Assembly: GCF_902459565.1 (NCBI RefSeq)
Contig: NZ_CABPSN010000014.1
Location: 1-57,861, forward strand
Direction of reading: 5' to 3'
Source: Pandoraea aquatica
Lineage (GTDB): Bacteria; Pseudomonadota; Gammaproteobacteria; Burkholderiales; Burkholderiaceae
DNA length: 57,861 bases
Made by a program: the position numbers and the translations under genes. Below are positions 8,946 to 17,915 of the stretch, in pieces. How positions within the stretch are numbered: position 1 is the first letter of the stretch; each line of letters starts with the position of its first letter. The notes under the pieces are model-generated. The model did not search any database. It was not told the origin of the DNA and was given only the letters and a program-made list of their open reading frames with translations.

Positions 8946-8989
8946 GAACGCGCAATTGGCGCGGCTTGAATCCGCGCTTTCCAACACCC

Positions 8990-9026
8990 CAAAACAAAAC
9001 ACCCCAGCACATCGGCTGGGGTGTTT
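8990..9026 (-). terminator. Intrinsic terminator of ychF
   Basis: Arms AACACCCCAGC (8998-9008) and GCTGGGGTGTT (9015-9025) form a perfect 11-bp stem with a 6-nt loop. On the minus strand it is followed by GTTTTGTTTT, a U-rich tail. It lies 23 bp beyond the ychF stop. Confidence 0.9.
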
Positions 9027-9048
9027 GTCGTTTTGGCAGACGGTGGCG

Positions 9049-10143
9049 TCAGACGTTGAACAGGAAGTTCATCACGTCGCCGTCGTGCACCACGTATTCC
9101 TTGCCTTCGGCGCGCATCTTGCCGGCTTCCTTCGCGCCTTGTTCACCCTTGTACTGGATGTAGTCGTCGAAGGCGATGGTCTGCGCGCGAATGAAGCCGC
9201 GCTCGAAGTCGGTGTGGATCACGCCGGCCGCTTGCGGTGCCGTGTCGCCCACGTGGATCGTCCAGGCCCGCACTTCCTTCACACCTGCCGTGAAGTACGT
9301 CTGCAAGCCGAGCAGCTTGAAGCCCGCACGGATCACGCGGTCAAGGCCCGGCTCGTCCATGCCCATGTCGGCCAGGAACTCGGCCTTGTCGGCATCGTCC
9401 ATGTCGCCGATTTCGGCTTCGATAGCAGCACACACCGCCACGACCGGCGCGTTCTCGGCTTCAGCGTACTTGCGCACCGCTTCCAGATGCGGGTTGTTCT
9501 CGAAACCGTCGTCCTTCACGTTGGCGACGTACATCGTCGGCTTGGCCGTGATCAGGCAGAACGGCTTGATGAGCGCCAGTTCGTCTTCGGAGAGCTTGAG
9601 CGAGCGCACCGGACGGGCTTCGTTCAGCACCGGCACCACCTTCTCCAGCACCGCCACGAGCTTCGCCGCTTCCTTGTCGTTGCCCGACTTGGCCGCCTTC
9701 GTATAGCGTTGCAGCGCCTTCTCGACGGTGCCCAGGTCAGCCAGCGCCAGTTCGGTGTTGATGACTTCGATGTCCGAAATCGGATTCACCTTGCCCGCGA
9801 CGTGGATGACGTTCTCGTCTTCGAAGCAGCGCACGACGTGCGTGATGGCGTCCGTTTCGCGGATGTTGGCGAGGAACTGGTTGCCCAGACCTTCACCCTT
9901 CGAGGCACCGGCCACCAGACCGGCGATGTCCACGAATTCGACCGTCGCCGGCATGATGCGCTCGGGCTTCACGATCTCGGCAAGCTTGCCCAGACGCGGG
10001 TCCGGCACTTCCACCACGCCGACGTTCGGCTCGATGGTGCAGAACGGGTAGTTTTCGGCCGCAATGCCCGCTTTGGTCAGCGCGTTGAAAAGGGTCGACT
10101 TGCCGACGTTGGGCAAACCGACGATGCCGCATTTGAGGCTCAT
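9049..10143 (-). CDS. ychF: Redox-regulated ATPase YchF (Obg-like)
   Basis: A 364-residue P-loop protein of the OLA1/YchF family, which binds ATP rather than GTP and associates with ribosomes in stress and redox responses. The Walker A motif is GLPNVGKST near residue 8 and the DxxG motif is [12 protein letters not shown] near residue 70. The C-terminal TGS domain includes [17 protein letters not shown] and ends with the family signature [16 protein letters not shown] and DVMNFLFNV. Length matches the family. It is monocistronic, with a strong terminator. Confidence 0.97.
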   Translation of the reverse strand: MSLKCGIVGLPNVGKSTLFNALTKAGIAAENYPFCTIEPNVGVVEVPDPRLGKLAEIVKPERIMPATVEFVDIAGLVAGASKGEGLGNQFLANIRETDAITHVVRCFEDENVIHVAGKVNPISDIEVINTELALADLGTVEKALQRYTKAAKSGNDKEAAKLVAVLEKVVPVLNEARPVRSLKLSEDELALIKPFCLITAKPTMYVANVKDDGFENNPHLEAVRKYAEAENAPVVAVCAAIEAEIGDMDDADKAEFLADMGMDEPGLDRVIRAGFKLLGLQTYFTAGVKEVRAWTIHVGDTAPQAAGVIHTDFERGFIRAQTIAFDDYIQYKGEQGAKEAGKMRAEGKEYVVHDGDVMNFLFNV

Positions 10144-10299
10144 GCTAAATCCTGTGTGGCTTGGTAAATGCGCGCCGTCAAATGCACCGGAGATGCCGGC
10201 TAACCGGCCAGTGCGGCCAGTGATTGCGTCGCGGAAAGTCCGCTATTGTACCCGTTCTGCCGCCAAAAGCGCCTGAACGGGACGCCCGCCGACATCGGC

Positions 10300-11169
10300 T
10301 CAGCTCAGTTGCTTGGCCGAAAACGTGTCGCACTTGCGCATGTCGCCCGTTTGCAGCCCCTGACGCAGCCAGTACACCCGCTGCGCACTCGTGCCGTGGG
10401 TGAACGACTCCGGCACCACGCGTCCCTGCGACTGCTGTTGCAGACGGTCGTCGCCGATGGCGGCTGCCGCCTTCAGGCCTTGTTCGGCGTCGCCCGGCTC
10501 AAGCAACTGGTCGTTCGCCTTGGCCGCGTTGGCCGCCCAGACACCCGCGAAGCAGTCCGCCTGCAACTCCAGCCGCACCGACAGCGCGTTCGCCTGCGCT
10601 TCGCTCACGCGGCGGCGCGTCTCGTCGAACTTCTGGGAGATGCCGAGCAGATTCTGGATGTGGTGGCCGACTTCGTGCGCGATGACGTACGCCTGCGCGA
10701 AATCGCCGCCCGCGCCGAAACGTTGCCGCAGCTCGTCGTAGAACTGCAAGTCGATGTACACCTTGCTGTCGCCCGGACAGTAGAACGGGCCCATCGCCGT
10801 CTGGCCGGTGCCGCACGCCGTGGGCGTCGCGCCCGAGAACAGCACCAGCTTCGGCGGCACGTACTGACGGTTGATTTGCTGCGGGAAGACCGTCGTCCAG
10901 GTGCGCTCGATGTTGCCGAGCACCTTGCGGGTGAAAACAGCTTTCGGGTCGTTGATCTGCGCTTGCGTGGGCGCAGATTGGGGCTGGGACTGCGTCTGCC
11001 CCTGAATCATCTGCGAGCCCTGAATGATGACGCGCGGGTCGATCCCGAAGAAGTAGGAGGCGGCGAGGGCGACCACGATCGTGCCGATGCCGATGGTCGT
11101 ACGTCCGCCAAATCCACCGCCTCGGCGGTCTTCGACGTTCTGGCTTTCTTGTTCGTTGTCGAGGCGCAC
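10300..11169 (-). CDS. Neutral zinc metallopeptidase (YpfJ family)
   Basis: A 289-residue membrane-anchored predicted zinc protease. The N-terminus MRLDNEQESQNVEDRRGGGFGG is followed by one membrane anchor (about residues 25-45). The zinc motif HEVGHH has its first His at residue 165, with Glu166 as the base and His169 as second ligand. A third ligand Glu is expected in the following helix (RLELQADCFAG). The start is a GTG at 11169 preceded by CGGAG; the N-terminus matches what is usual for the family. Its substrates are not known. Confidence 0.9.
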   Translation of the reverse strand: MRLDNEQESQNVEDRRGGGFGGRTTIGIGTIVVALAASYFFGIDPRVIIQGSQMIQGQTQSQPQSAPTQAQINDPKAVFTRKVLGNIERTWTTVFPQQINRQYVPPKLVLFSGATPTACGTGQTAMGPFYCPGDSKVYIDLQFYDELRQRFGAGGDFAQAYVIAHEVGHHIQNLLGISQKFDETRRRVSEAQANALSVRLELQADCFAGVWAANAAKANDQLLEPGDAEQGLKAAAAIGDDRLQQQSQGRVVPESFTHGTSAQRVYWLRQGLQTGDMRKCDTFSAKQLS

Positions 11170-11358
11170 GGTGTCGGGCTCCGCATGAGATATGTCTGAA
11201 TCGGCGCGGGCGGCGGACGCCGCCTCGCTTCGATTGGGAGTATAGCAACGGCGCGACGGCGCATTCAGACCTTCCCGACGTGAGGGGACGGCACCGCAGT
11301 GGCTTCCCCTGAACGGTGTTTCCCGTTGCCCTTTACGCTCGCTCCCGCCCGCTTCCGC

Positions 11359-12480
11359 CTACTCCCGGTACAACTCCGCCGTATTGATCGGGAAGGGGTG
11401 GCTGACTGGCAACATTCCGCCCACGATGAGCACTTCTCCGGTGTCCAGCGCCGTTGCCGCGTGCGCGAATCGCCCCTGAAGCAGATCGGCACCGACGGTC
11501 CACTGGCCGGTCTGCGGATCGTAAAGCTCAGTGACCCGGGCCGACACCGGCGACGCCGTGCTGGCGCTCCCGACGACCAGCACCCGTCCGGAAGGCAGCA
11601 CCGTCGCCGTGTGGCCTTTGCGGCCGTAGGTCAGCTCGGCCGCCGTTTCCCACCGGTTCGTAGCGGGGTCATAGACTTGCGATGACGCGTGTCCCTGTTC
11701 GAACGGTGCCAGCGCCCCCCCGACGATGAGCACCTTGCCAGATGCCAGCAACGTCGCCGTGTGCTGCATGCGGGCATACGGCAGCGGGGCGGCATCGATC
11801 CACACGTCGCGCGACGGGTCGTATAGCTCGGCGCTATCGGTCGCCGCCTGATCGGACGCGCCGGGATACCCGCCGACGACCAGTACCATCCCGGACGGCA
11901 GCACGGTCGCCGTGTGGTTCATGCGCGCGTGATGCATGGGTGCCGCCGGCCGCCAGGTGGCGTTCGTCGCGTTGTAGATCTCGGCGGCGCTCAGTACCTG
12001 TCCCTGCTCGTCCTGAAGATTGTTACCTCCGCATACCAGGAGCTTGCCGTCTTTCAGCGTCACGCCGCTGTGCGAGAAGCGGGGCGTGGCCATGGGGGCG
12101 ACGGCCGTCCACTGGCCGGTCACCGTGTCGTAACGCTCCACACTGCGTTGAGAGCCAATGCCGTTGTCGCCGCCAACGACCAGCAGATCGCCCGAAGTCA
12201 GCACCGCCACGCAGTGCCCGCTTCGACGGCTGAGCATCGGTGCCAGCATTCCCCATCGGTGCGTGTCGGGCAGGTAGATTTCGGCCGTATCGAGAACGGC
12301 GTTGACCGTACCCCGCAGGCTCCGTTGCGTTGTATCCAATGCCGCGAGGTCGTTGACGCCACCGGTCACGACCACTCGCCCATCCGCCATGCGGGTTGCG
12401 CAATGATTGGACCGTGCATGTGTCATGGGACCGGTTTCGACAACGTCGTCGGCGTGATCGGAGATGTTTGACAGTGACAT
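11359..12480 (-). CDS. Kelch-repeat beta-propeller protein
   Basis: A 373-residue protein composed almost wholly of about six Kelch motifs. Each repeat has the pattern M..AR..H.A..L..G.VLVVGG, then AE.YDP....W, for example HHARMNHTATVLPSGMVLVVGG and RKGHTATVLPSGRVLVVGS. No signal peptide or membrane anchor is evident, so it should be cytosolic, or secreted by an unusual route. I chose the ATG at 12480 because GGGGG precedes it; an ATG five codons upstream and a longer open frame are alternatives. No catalytic domain is fused to the propeller. It is divergent from the UbiH-family gene, with a lux-box-like palindrome midway. The function is unknown. Confidence 0.8.
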   Translation of the reverse strand: MSLSNISDHADDVVETGPMTHARSNHCATRMADGRVVVTGGVNDLAALDTTQRSLRGTVNAVLDTAEIYLPDTHRWGMLAPMLSRRSGHCVAVLTSGDLLVVGGDNGIGSQRSVERYDTVTGQWTAVAPMATPRFSHSGVTLKDGKLLVCGGNNLQDEQGQVLSAAEIYNATNATWRPAAPMHHARMNHTATVLPSGMVLVVGGYPGASDQAATDSAELYDPSRDVWIDAAPLPYARMQHTATLLASGKVLIVGGALAPFEQGHASSQVYDPATNRWETAAELTYGRKGHTATVLPSGRVLVVGSASTASPVSARVTELYDPQTGQWTVGADLLQGRFAHAATALDTGEVLIVGGMLPVSHPFPINTAELYRE

Positions 12481-12603
12481 GATGTAAGCCCCCATTTCGT
12501 AACTGGCCCAGTTGCCCAGTGATATTTCGAACGAAGCAACGGATCGTCGGATGCCGTTCGCACCGCAACGTCCCCCCACGCTAGCGCGCAGGCTATCGAC
12601 CAA

Positions 12604-12625
12604 CAACTGTCATCCTTGACAGTTG
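12604..12625. promoter_or_regulatory. 9-bp inverted repeat, lux-box-like operator candidate
   Basis: Arms CAACTGTCA (12604-12612) and TGACAGTTG (12617-12625) are perfect inverted copies with a 4-bp spacer TCCT. The core is CTG-N10-CAG, the spacing of LuxR-type boxes, though the centre departs from the consensus. It sits 124 bp from the Kelch start and 124 bp from the hydroxylase start. Confidence 0.55.
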
Positions 12626-12748
12626 CGCGTGACGGTCGGACTGCGACGGGCCGTCGCGTCGTGCACCCGGCGTCACGGCGCATGCGACAATACGGCTTCT
12701 CGACATGAACACGGATCGTGCGCGCCCTGTCGCCGCCGATTGCCTCGC

Positions 12749-13924
12749 ATGCCCCAAACTCTGACCCACGACACAGTCGTCGTCGGTGGCGGTCTGGTCG
12801 GAAAGGCCGCCGCCTTGCTCCTTTCTCAGGCGCGCCTGTCCGTCGCGCTGCTCGCGCAACCCGCAGCCCCCGCGCCGACGGGCGGTGACATGTGGGACGC
12901 TCGCATCTACTCCCTGTCGTCCAGCTCGCAAGCGCTTTTTGAGCGCATGCGCGTGTGGCAGGCCGTCGATCCGGCACGCGTCAATCCCGTCTATGACATG
13001 GAAGTGTTCGGCGACGAGCGCGGCAGTCTGCATTTCTCCGCCTATCAGGCCGCAGTACCGCAACTCGCCTGGATCGCCGAATCGTCGAATCTGGAACGCG
13101 CGCTGGACGCCGCCCTGCGTTTTTCCCCGCAAGTGCAATGGCTCGACGCCCGCGCCGAAGCGCTCGAAGTCGACGCCGCCGCTGCATCGGTGCGTCTGTC
13201 GGATGGCAAGACGTTGCGGACCTCGCTGGTGGTCGGCGCCGATGGTGCGCACTCGTGGGTGCGCAGCACGGCAGGCCTCGACGGCACGGTGCGTCCTTAC
13301 GAGCAACTGGGCGTTGTGTGTAACTTCCGCGCAGAACGTCCGCACCGCGATACCGCATTCCAGTGGTTCCACGACGGCGAGATCATCGCGTTGTTGCCGC
13401 TGCCCGATCAGCACGTCTCGCTGGTCTGGTCCGCGGCCGACGATCACGCGAAGCATCTGCTTGCGCTTGATCCCAAAGAACTCGCACAACGCGTCGGAAC
13501 GTTCTCTAACAGTGAACTTGGTCAACTAACGCCTGTCTCAGCGCGCGCTCAGGGTTTCCCGCTTGTACTGGCGCAAGCCAAGCGTCTGATCGCGCAGCGC
13601 GTGGCACTGATCGGCGACGCGGCGCACGTGGTGCATCCGCTCGCCGGACAGGGCATGAACCTCGGTTTGCGCGACGTGGCGTCGCTCGGCGACGCGCTCG
13701 CCGGACGCGAATCGTTCCGCGACTGTGGCGACGCTGCGGTACTGCGTCGTTACGAGCGCGCTCGCAAGGAAGACATCGGCAGCATGGCGTTCACGACGGA
13801 CGGCCTGCATAAGCTGTTCTCGACGAGCAGCCCGCTTGCGAAGTTCGTTCGCAACGCGGGTCTCGACAGCGTGAACATGCTGCCCTTCGTCAAGAAATTC
13901 CTGATCGGCCGCGCCCTGGGCTGA
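12749..13924 (+). CDS. UbiH/UbiF/COQ6-family FAD-dependent hydroxylase
   Basis: A 391-residue flavoprotein monooxygenase of the ubiquinone-biosynthesis hydroxylase family, which hydroxylates the ring of ubiquinone precursors. The FAD dinucleotide motif is VVVGGGLVG at residues 10-18, the DG motif is VVGADGAHSWVR near residue 165, and the second FAD motif is GDAAHVVHPLAGQGMNLGLRD starting at residue 289. The ATG at 12749 puts the Rossmann motif at the usual distance from the N-terminus. Which ring position (UbiF, UbiH or UbiI type) it modifies cannot be decided. It is followed 86 bp later by dsbC. Confidence 0.88.
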   Translation: MPQTLTHDTVVVGGGLVGKAAALLLSQARLSVALLAQPAAPAPTGGDMWDARIYSLSSSSQALFERMRVWQAVDPARVNPVYDMEVFGDERGSLHFSAYQAAVPQLAWIAESSNLERALDAALRFSPQVQWLDARAEALEVDAAAASVRLSDGKTLRTSLVVGADGAHSWVRSTAGLDGTVRPYEQLGVVCNFRAERPHRDTAFQWFHDGEIIALLPLPDQHVSLVWSAADDHAKHLLALDPKELAQRVGTFSNSELGQLTPVSARAQGFPLVLAQAKRLIAQRVALIGDAAHVVHPLAGQGMNLGLRDVASLGDALAGRESFRDCGDAAVLRRYERARKEDIGSMAFTTDGLHKLFSTSSPLAKFVRNAGLDSVNMLPFVKKFLIGRALG

Positions 13925-14010
13925 CCCTTCGGCGCAAGCGCCGGCAACGCCTGCTTCATGCGTGGCACGCCGGTCGCGCCTCTCGATCGTCACATTTCTG
14001 GAGATATTCG

Positions 14011-14775
14011 ATGTTGCAACGTTATCGCGCCGCGGCGTCCGCCGGATTGGTTCTCGCCGCCGTCTGCGCAGCCACCATCACGACGTCCGCCGTCGCGCAA
14101 AACAAGCCCGACGCAACCCTCGACCGTGTGAAGGCCGCCGTGCAGAAGACGCTCGGTGCCGATGCGCCGGTCAAAGCGGTAGCGCGCACGCCGATCCCCG
14201 GCCTCTTCGAAGTGTCCGTCGGTGGCGAGATCATCTATGCCGATGAGAAGGCGCAGTACGTGATTCTCGGCGGCAATCTGGTCGACACGAAAACGCGTCA
14301 GAACCTGACCGAAGCGCGTCAGTCGGAACTCAACAAGGTCGACTTCGCCAAGCTGCCGTTTGAGCGCGCGTTCAAGTACGTGAAGGGCAACGGTAGCCGC
14401 AAGATCGCTGTCTTCTCCGATCCGAACTGCCCGTACTGCAAGCGCTTCGAAGAAACGCTCAAGGGCTCGAAGATCGACAACATCACCGTCTACACCTTCC
14501 TGTACCCGGTGCTCGGCGAGGACTCGGACAAGAAGTCGAAGGCCATCTGGTGCGCGCCCGATCAGTTGAAGGCGTGGCATGACTGGATGCTCGACAAGAA
14601 GGCGCCGCCGACCCCGACGGCCAAGTGCGACGACAAGCCCGTCAAGGACAACTTCGCGCTGGGTCATCAGCTCAACATCACCGGCACGCCGACGATCATC
14701 CTGTCCGACGGCCGCCGTCTGCCGGGGGCCGTGCCCGCCGAAGAACTGGAAAAGGCGCTGGCTACGGTCAAGTAA
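14011..14775 (+). CDS. dsbC: Thiol:disulfide isomerase DsbC
   Basis: A 254-residue periplasmic protein. After a signal peptide ending near TSAVAQ come an N-terminal dimerisation domain (about 30-95, with PIPGLFEVSVGGEIIYAD) and a thioredoxin-like domain with the active site CPYC at residues 140-143 and the cis-Pro segment GTPTIIL. A second Cys pair (WCAPDQ and AKCDD) may form the structural disulfide seen in DsbC. It isomerises wrong disulfides in secreted proteins and is recharged by DsbD; a dsbD gene is present in this same window at 30192-32129. Confidence 0.95.
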   Translation: MLQRYRAAASAGLVLAAVCAATITTSAVAQNKPDATLDRVKAAVQKTLGADAPVKAVARTPIPGLFEVSVGGEIIYADEKAQYVILGGNLVDTKTRQNLTEARQSELNKVDFAKLPFERAFKYVKGNGSRKIAVFSDPNCPYCKRFEETLKGSKIDNITVYTFLYPVLGEDSDKKSKAIWCAPDQLKAWHDWMLDKKAPPTPTAKCDDKPVKDNFALGHQLNITGTPTIILSDGRRLPGAVPAEELEKALATVK

Positions 14776-14820
14776 GTTACCGCCCGCTCGCCCCCTCCGA
14801 GAACAAGAAGCCGCTCACTC

Positions 14821-16644
14821 ATGAAAGCCACGTCTGCACCGTCTGCCCCGTCTGCCATTAGGTACGCGATCGTTCCGAAGTCGCCCGCCGCCCATCTGTT
14901 CGAAGTGACCGTCACGGTCTCGAATCCCGCGCCCGACGGCCAGCGTTTCACGCTGCCGGCGTGGATTCCGGGCAGCTACATGGTGCGCGAGTTCGCCCGC
15001 AACATCGTGACCATCGGCGCGACGTGCCGGGGTCGCAAGATCGCGCTCGACAAGCTCGACAAGCACACGTGGCAGGCCGCGCCCTGCAAGGGCACGCTGA
15101 TCGTGACGTATGAGGTGTACGCGTGGGATCTGTCGGTGCGCGCCGCGCATCTGGACGACACGCACGGCTTCTTCAACGGCACCAGCGTGTTCCTGCGCGT
15201 GGAAGGGCAGGAACACGCGCCGTGCGAGGTCGACGTGTTGCGCCCGCGCGGTGCCGCGTTCAAAGCGTGGCGGGTCGCCACGGCGCTGGCGCCGGCAGAA
15301 GGCACGGCGGCGCTCGACTTCGGACGCTATCTGGCCGTGGATTACGACGAACTCATCGATTCGCCGGTCGAGATGGGGACGTTCGTGCACGGCACGTTCA
15401 AGGCCTGCGGCGTGACGCACGAAGTCGCCATCACCGGGCCGGTGCCGAACCTCGATCTGGATCGTCTGCTGCGCGATATGAAGAAGATCTGCGAAGCGCA
15501 GATCCGTCTGTTCGAGCCGGGCGCAAGTTCGCGCTCGCGCGTGCCGATGTCGCGCTACGTTTTCCTGCTGATGACAGTCGGCGACGGCTACGGTGGGCTG
15601 GAGCACCGCGCATCCACCGCGCTGCTCGCGAGCCGTAACGACTTGCCGGTGCAGGGGCAGGCGCGCATGAGCGACGCGTATCGCGGCTTCCTCGGACTGG
15701 TGAGCCACGAGTACTTCCACACGTGGAACGTCAAACGCATCAAGCCAGCGGTGTTCGCGCCGTACACGCTGGATCAGGAGAATTACACGCGCCTGCTGTG
15801 GCTGTTCGAGGGCTTCACGTCGTATTACGACGATCTGATGCTCGTGCGCAGCGGTGTGATCGCCCCGAAGGACTATTACGAACTCGTGGCGAAGACGGTC
15901 GCGAACGTGCTGCGCGGCAGTGGCCGTCTCAAGCAGACGGTGGCCGAGAGTTCGTTCGATGCGTGGACGAAGTACTACCGTCAGGACGAAAACGCGCCGA
16001 ACGCCATCGTCAGCTATTACACGAAGGGCTCGCTCGTGGCGCTGGCGCTGGATCTGACGATCCGTGCGCAGACACGCGGCCAGAAGTCGCTCGACGACGT
16101 GATGCGTGCGCTGTGGCAACGCTACGGCCGCGACTTCTATCGCGGCACGCCCGAGGGGATTGCGGAAGACGCCGTTCAGCCGTTCTTCGAAACGGTCTCG
16201 GGTCTCGATCTGTCGGAGTTCTTCGCGACGGCTATCAACGGCACGCGCGACTTGCCGCTGGCGACGCTGTTGGCGCGTGTCGGTCTGACGCTCGAACCGG
16301 TGACGCCGGAAAACGGTCGTCCTGGCATGGGTGTGAAGACGGGCAAGCGCGGCGACGAGGTCACGCTGGCGCAGGTGCTCGACGGCGGCGCGGCGCAAGC
16401 GGCGGGTCTGTCGGCCGGTGACTCGCTGGTCGCCATCGACGGCTTGCGTGTGACGTCGGGCAATCTCGACAAGCTGCTGGAGCGCTATCGTCCGGGCGAC
16501 CGGGTGACGCTGCATGCGTTCCGTCGCGACGAGTTGCGCGAGACGTCGCTCACGCTCGATGCGCCGGAGGTCTCGCAGTACCGCATCACCGAAACACGCG
16601 ATCGCGCCAGCGCGCAGCGACGCGAGAAGTGGCTGACGGCCTGA
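14821..16644 (+). CDS. M61 family metallopeptidase with PDZ domain
   Basis: A 607-residue protein like glycyl aminopeptidase. An N-terminal beta domain (1-180) leads to the zinc site HEYFH at residues 296-300, followed by the conserved WNVKRIKP and by LWLFEGFTSYYDDL, whose Glu would be the third ligand. A PDZ domain covers about residues 490-590 (GMGVKTGKRGDEVTLAQVLDGG and the carboxylate-loop region). No clear signal peptide is seen. It starts 45 bp after dsbC on the same strand and may be cotranscribed. It is convergent with a LysR gene. Confidence 0.92.
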   Translation: MKATSAPSAPSAIRYAIVPKSPAAHLFEVTVTVSNPAPDGQRFTLPAWIPGSYMVREFARNIVTIGATCRGRKIALDKLDKHTWQAAPCKGTLIVTYEVYAWDLSVRAAHLDDTHGFFNGTSVFLRVEGQEHAPCEVDVLRPRGAAFKAWRVATALAPAEGTAALDFGRYLAVDYDELIDSPVEMGTFVHGTFKACGVTHEVAITGPVPNLDLDRLLRDMKKICEAQIRLFEPGASSRSRVPMSRYVFLLMTVGDGYGGLEHRASTALLASRNDLPVQGQARMSDAYRGFLGLVSHEYFHTWNVKRIKPAVFAPYTLDQENYTRLLWLFEGFTSYYDDLMLVRSGVIAPKDYYELVAKTVANVLRGSGRLKQTVAESSFDAWTKYYRQDENAPNAIVSYYTKGSLVALALDLTIRAQTRGQKSLDDVMRALWQRYGRDFYRGTPEGIAEDAVQPFFETVSGLDLSEFFATAINGTRDLPLATLLARVGLTLEPVTPENGRPGMGVKTGKRGDEVTLAQVLDGGAAQAAGLSAGDSLVAIDGLRVTSGNLDKLLERYRPGDRVTLHAFRRDELRETSLTLDAPEVSQYRITETRDRASAQRREKWLTA

Positions 16645-16671
16645 GCGGCCGTCGATCCTTCCCTGTGATCG

Positions 16672-16697
16672 TCCCGCGCCCGTTTCTTAGCGCGGGA
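16672..16697. terminator. Stem-loop between convergent genes, weak terminator
   Basis: Arms TCCCGCGC (16672-16679) and GCGCGGGA (16690-16697) are perfect, with a 10-nt loop, and TTT follows on the plus strand. It lies in the 67-bp gap between the M61 gene and the LysR gene, so it could serve both. Confidence 0.5.
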
Positions 16698-16711
16698 TTT
16701 CAACGTCGCCC

Positions 16712-17650
16712 TCAGCTCTGTGCCGGACCCGGCACCGACGGGTCGCGATTCTCCTCCGGACACGTTCGTGCCACCGCGAGCATGTGCTCGATGAACGCCT
16801 GCGTCTTGCGCGGCAGGAAGCGTCGCGACGGCGTGACCAGATGGACCGAACTCTCGGGCAACGACCAGTCGGGCAGGACCTTCACGAGGCGTCCGGACTT
16901 GAGCGCGTCTTCCGCAAGAATGTCCGTAAGCGCGGCGATGCCGCTGCCTGCGAGCGCCATCTCCTTGACCATCCCCATGCTGTTGGCTTGAATCGCCCCG
17001 TGCATGGTGATGTCGACGCGTTGACGCCCCTTGTGCAGCGTGTCGGAGTTGAACAGACGTCGCGCGCCTTGCAGGATGATGAAGCGATGGCCCTCCAGTT
17101 CGTCCGGGCTGCCCGGCAGCCCCGTCGCGGTGAGATAAAGCGGGCTCGCGTAAAGGCTGCGGGTGAGCTTGAGGAGCGGGCGCGCCACCAGAGTGGAATC
17201 GGAAAGCTGACCGGCGCGAATGGCGACGTCGACGCGTTCGGCAATCAGATCGACGTGACGCGAACTCAGGTCCACGTCGACAGTGATTTCGGGGAATGCC
17301 GCGCAGAAGGTCGCGAGCGGCACGGCAAGCCATTGCGTGGCGAAGTCGGCCGGCGCGGTGATGCGCAGACGGCCGCGTGGCTTGCTCGACATCTGTGACG
17401 CGAAGTCCCGCGTCTCTTCCACCTCTTCGAGAATCGGCAGGCAGCGCTCGTAATACGCTTCGCCGACTTCGGTCAGTTCCAGCCGGCGCGTGGTCTTGTG
17501 GAGCAGCTTCGTGCCGAGGCGCGCTTCGAGCCGCGACAGACGCCGACTCACGGTCGCCTTGGGCAGATCGAGCCGCTCGCCGGCCCGCGTGATGCTGCCC
17601 GAGCGCACGACCTCCGCGAAGATCAGCATGTCATTCAGATCGTCAATCAT
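16712..17650 (-). CDS. LysR family transcriptional regulator
   Basis: A 312-residue LysR-type regulator. The winged helix-turn-helix spans about residues 1-62 (FAEVVRSGSITRAGERLDLPKATVSRRLSRLEARLG) and the effector domain follows from about residue 90. The ATPADFATQWL and SGSGIAALTD-like blocks place it with the CrgA/AaeR-like group. AGGGAG precedes the ATG. It is divergent from azoR, and a palindrome lies between them, so azoR and the pirin gene are probable targets. Confidence 0.93.
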   Translation of the reverse strand: MIDDLNDMLIFAEVVRSGSITRAGERLDLPKATVSRRLSRLEARLGTKLLHKTTRRLELTEVGEAYYERCLPILEEVEETRDFASQMSSKPRGRLRITAPADFATQWLAVPLATFCAAFPEITVDVDLSSRHVDLIAERVDVAIRAGQLSDSTLVARPLLKLTRSLYASPLYLTATGLPGSPDELEGHRFIILQGARRLFNSDTLHKGRQRVDITMHGAIQANSMGMVKEMALAGSGIAALTDILAEDALKSGRLVKVLPDWSLPESSVHLVTPSRRFLPRKTQAFIEHMLAVARTCPEENRDPSVPGPAQS

Positions 17651-17745
17651 CGCGCGCTCCCTGTGACGCGGTCATTCGGTATGAAGACGCGCCAGGATGC
17701 AGCGAAATGTCCAGGGTTGCCCCTCAATGCTGCGGCGCTTCTTCA

Positions 17746-17765
17746 TTGTTCCAAAATAGGAACAA
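17746..17765. promoter_or_regulatory. 7-bp inverted repeat in the LysR/azoR divergent promoter
   Basis: Arms TTGTTCC (17746-17752) and GGAACAA (17759-17765) are perfect with a 6-bp spacer AAAATA. It lies between the LysR start (17650) and azoR start (17916). The T/A spacing is not the exact T-N11-A of a LysR box, so another regulator is possible. Confidence 0.5.
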
Positions 17766-17915
17766 ACAATTCGATTTTACCGGCTTGTTTCATTTTTGGG
17801 GGTAACTAGAATTCATCCCAAGCCGACGTGCAATTCAAGGCGACCCCAAACCGGGGGCCTGGCGCGAACGGATTTACGAACTTTCGGGAACACCCCCGGC
17901 TCTGGAGCCAGTGAC

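Noticed and set aside
14815-16515. A 566-codon minus-strand frame opposite the M61 peptidase
   Set aside because: The peptidase has a complete zinc site; the opposite frame is rich in Arg, His, Gln and Val and lacks a start signal.
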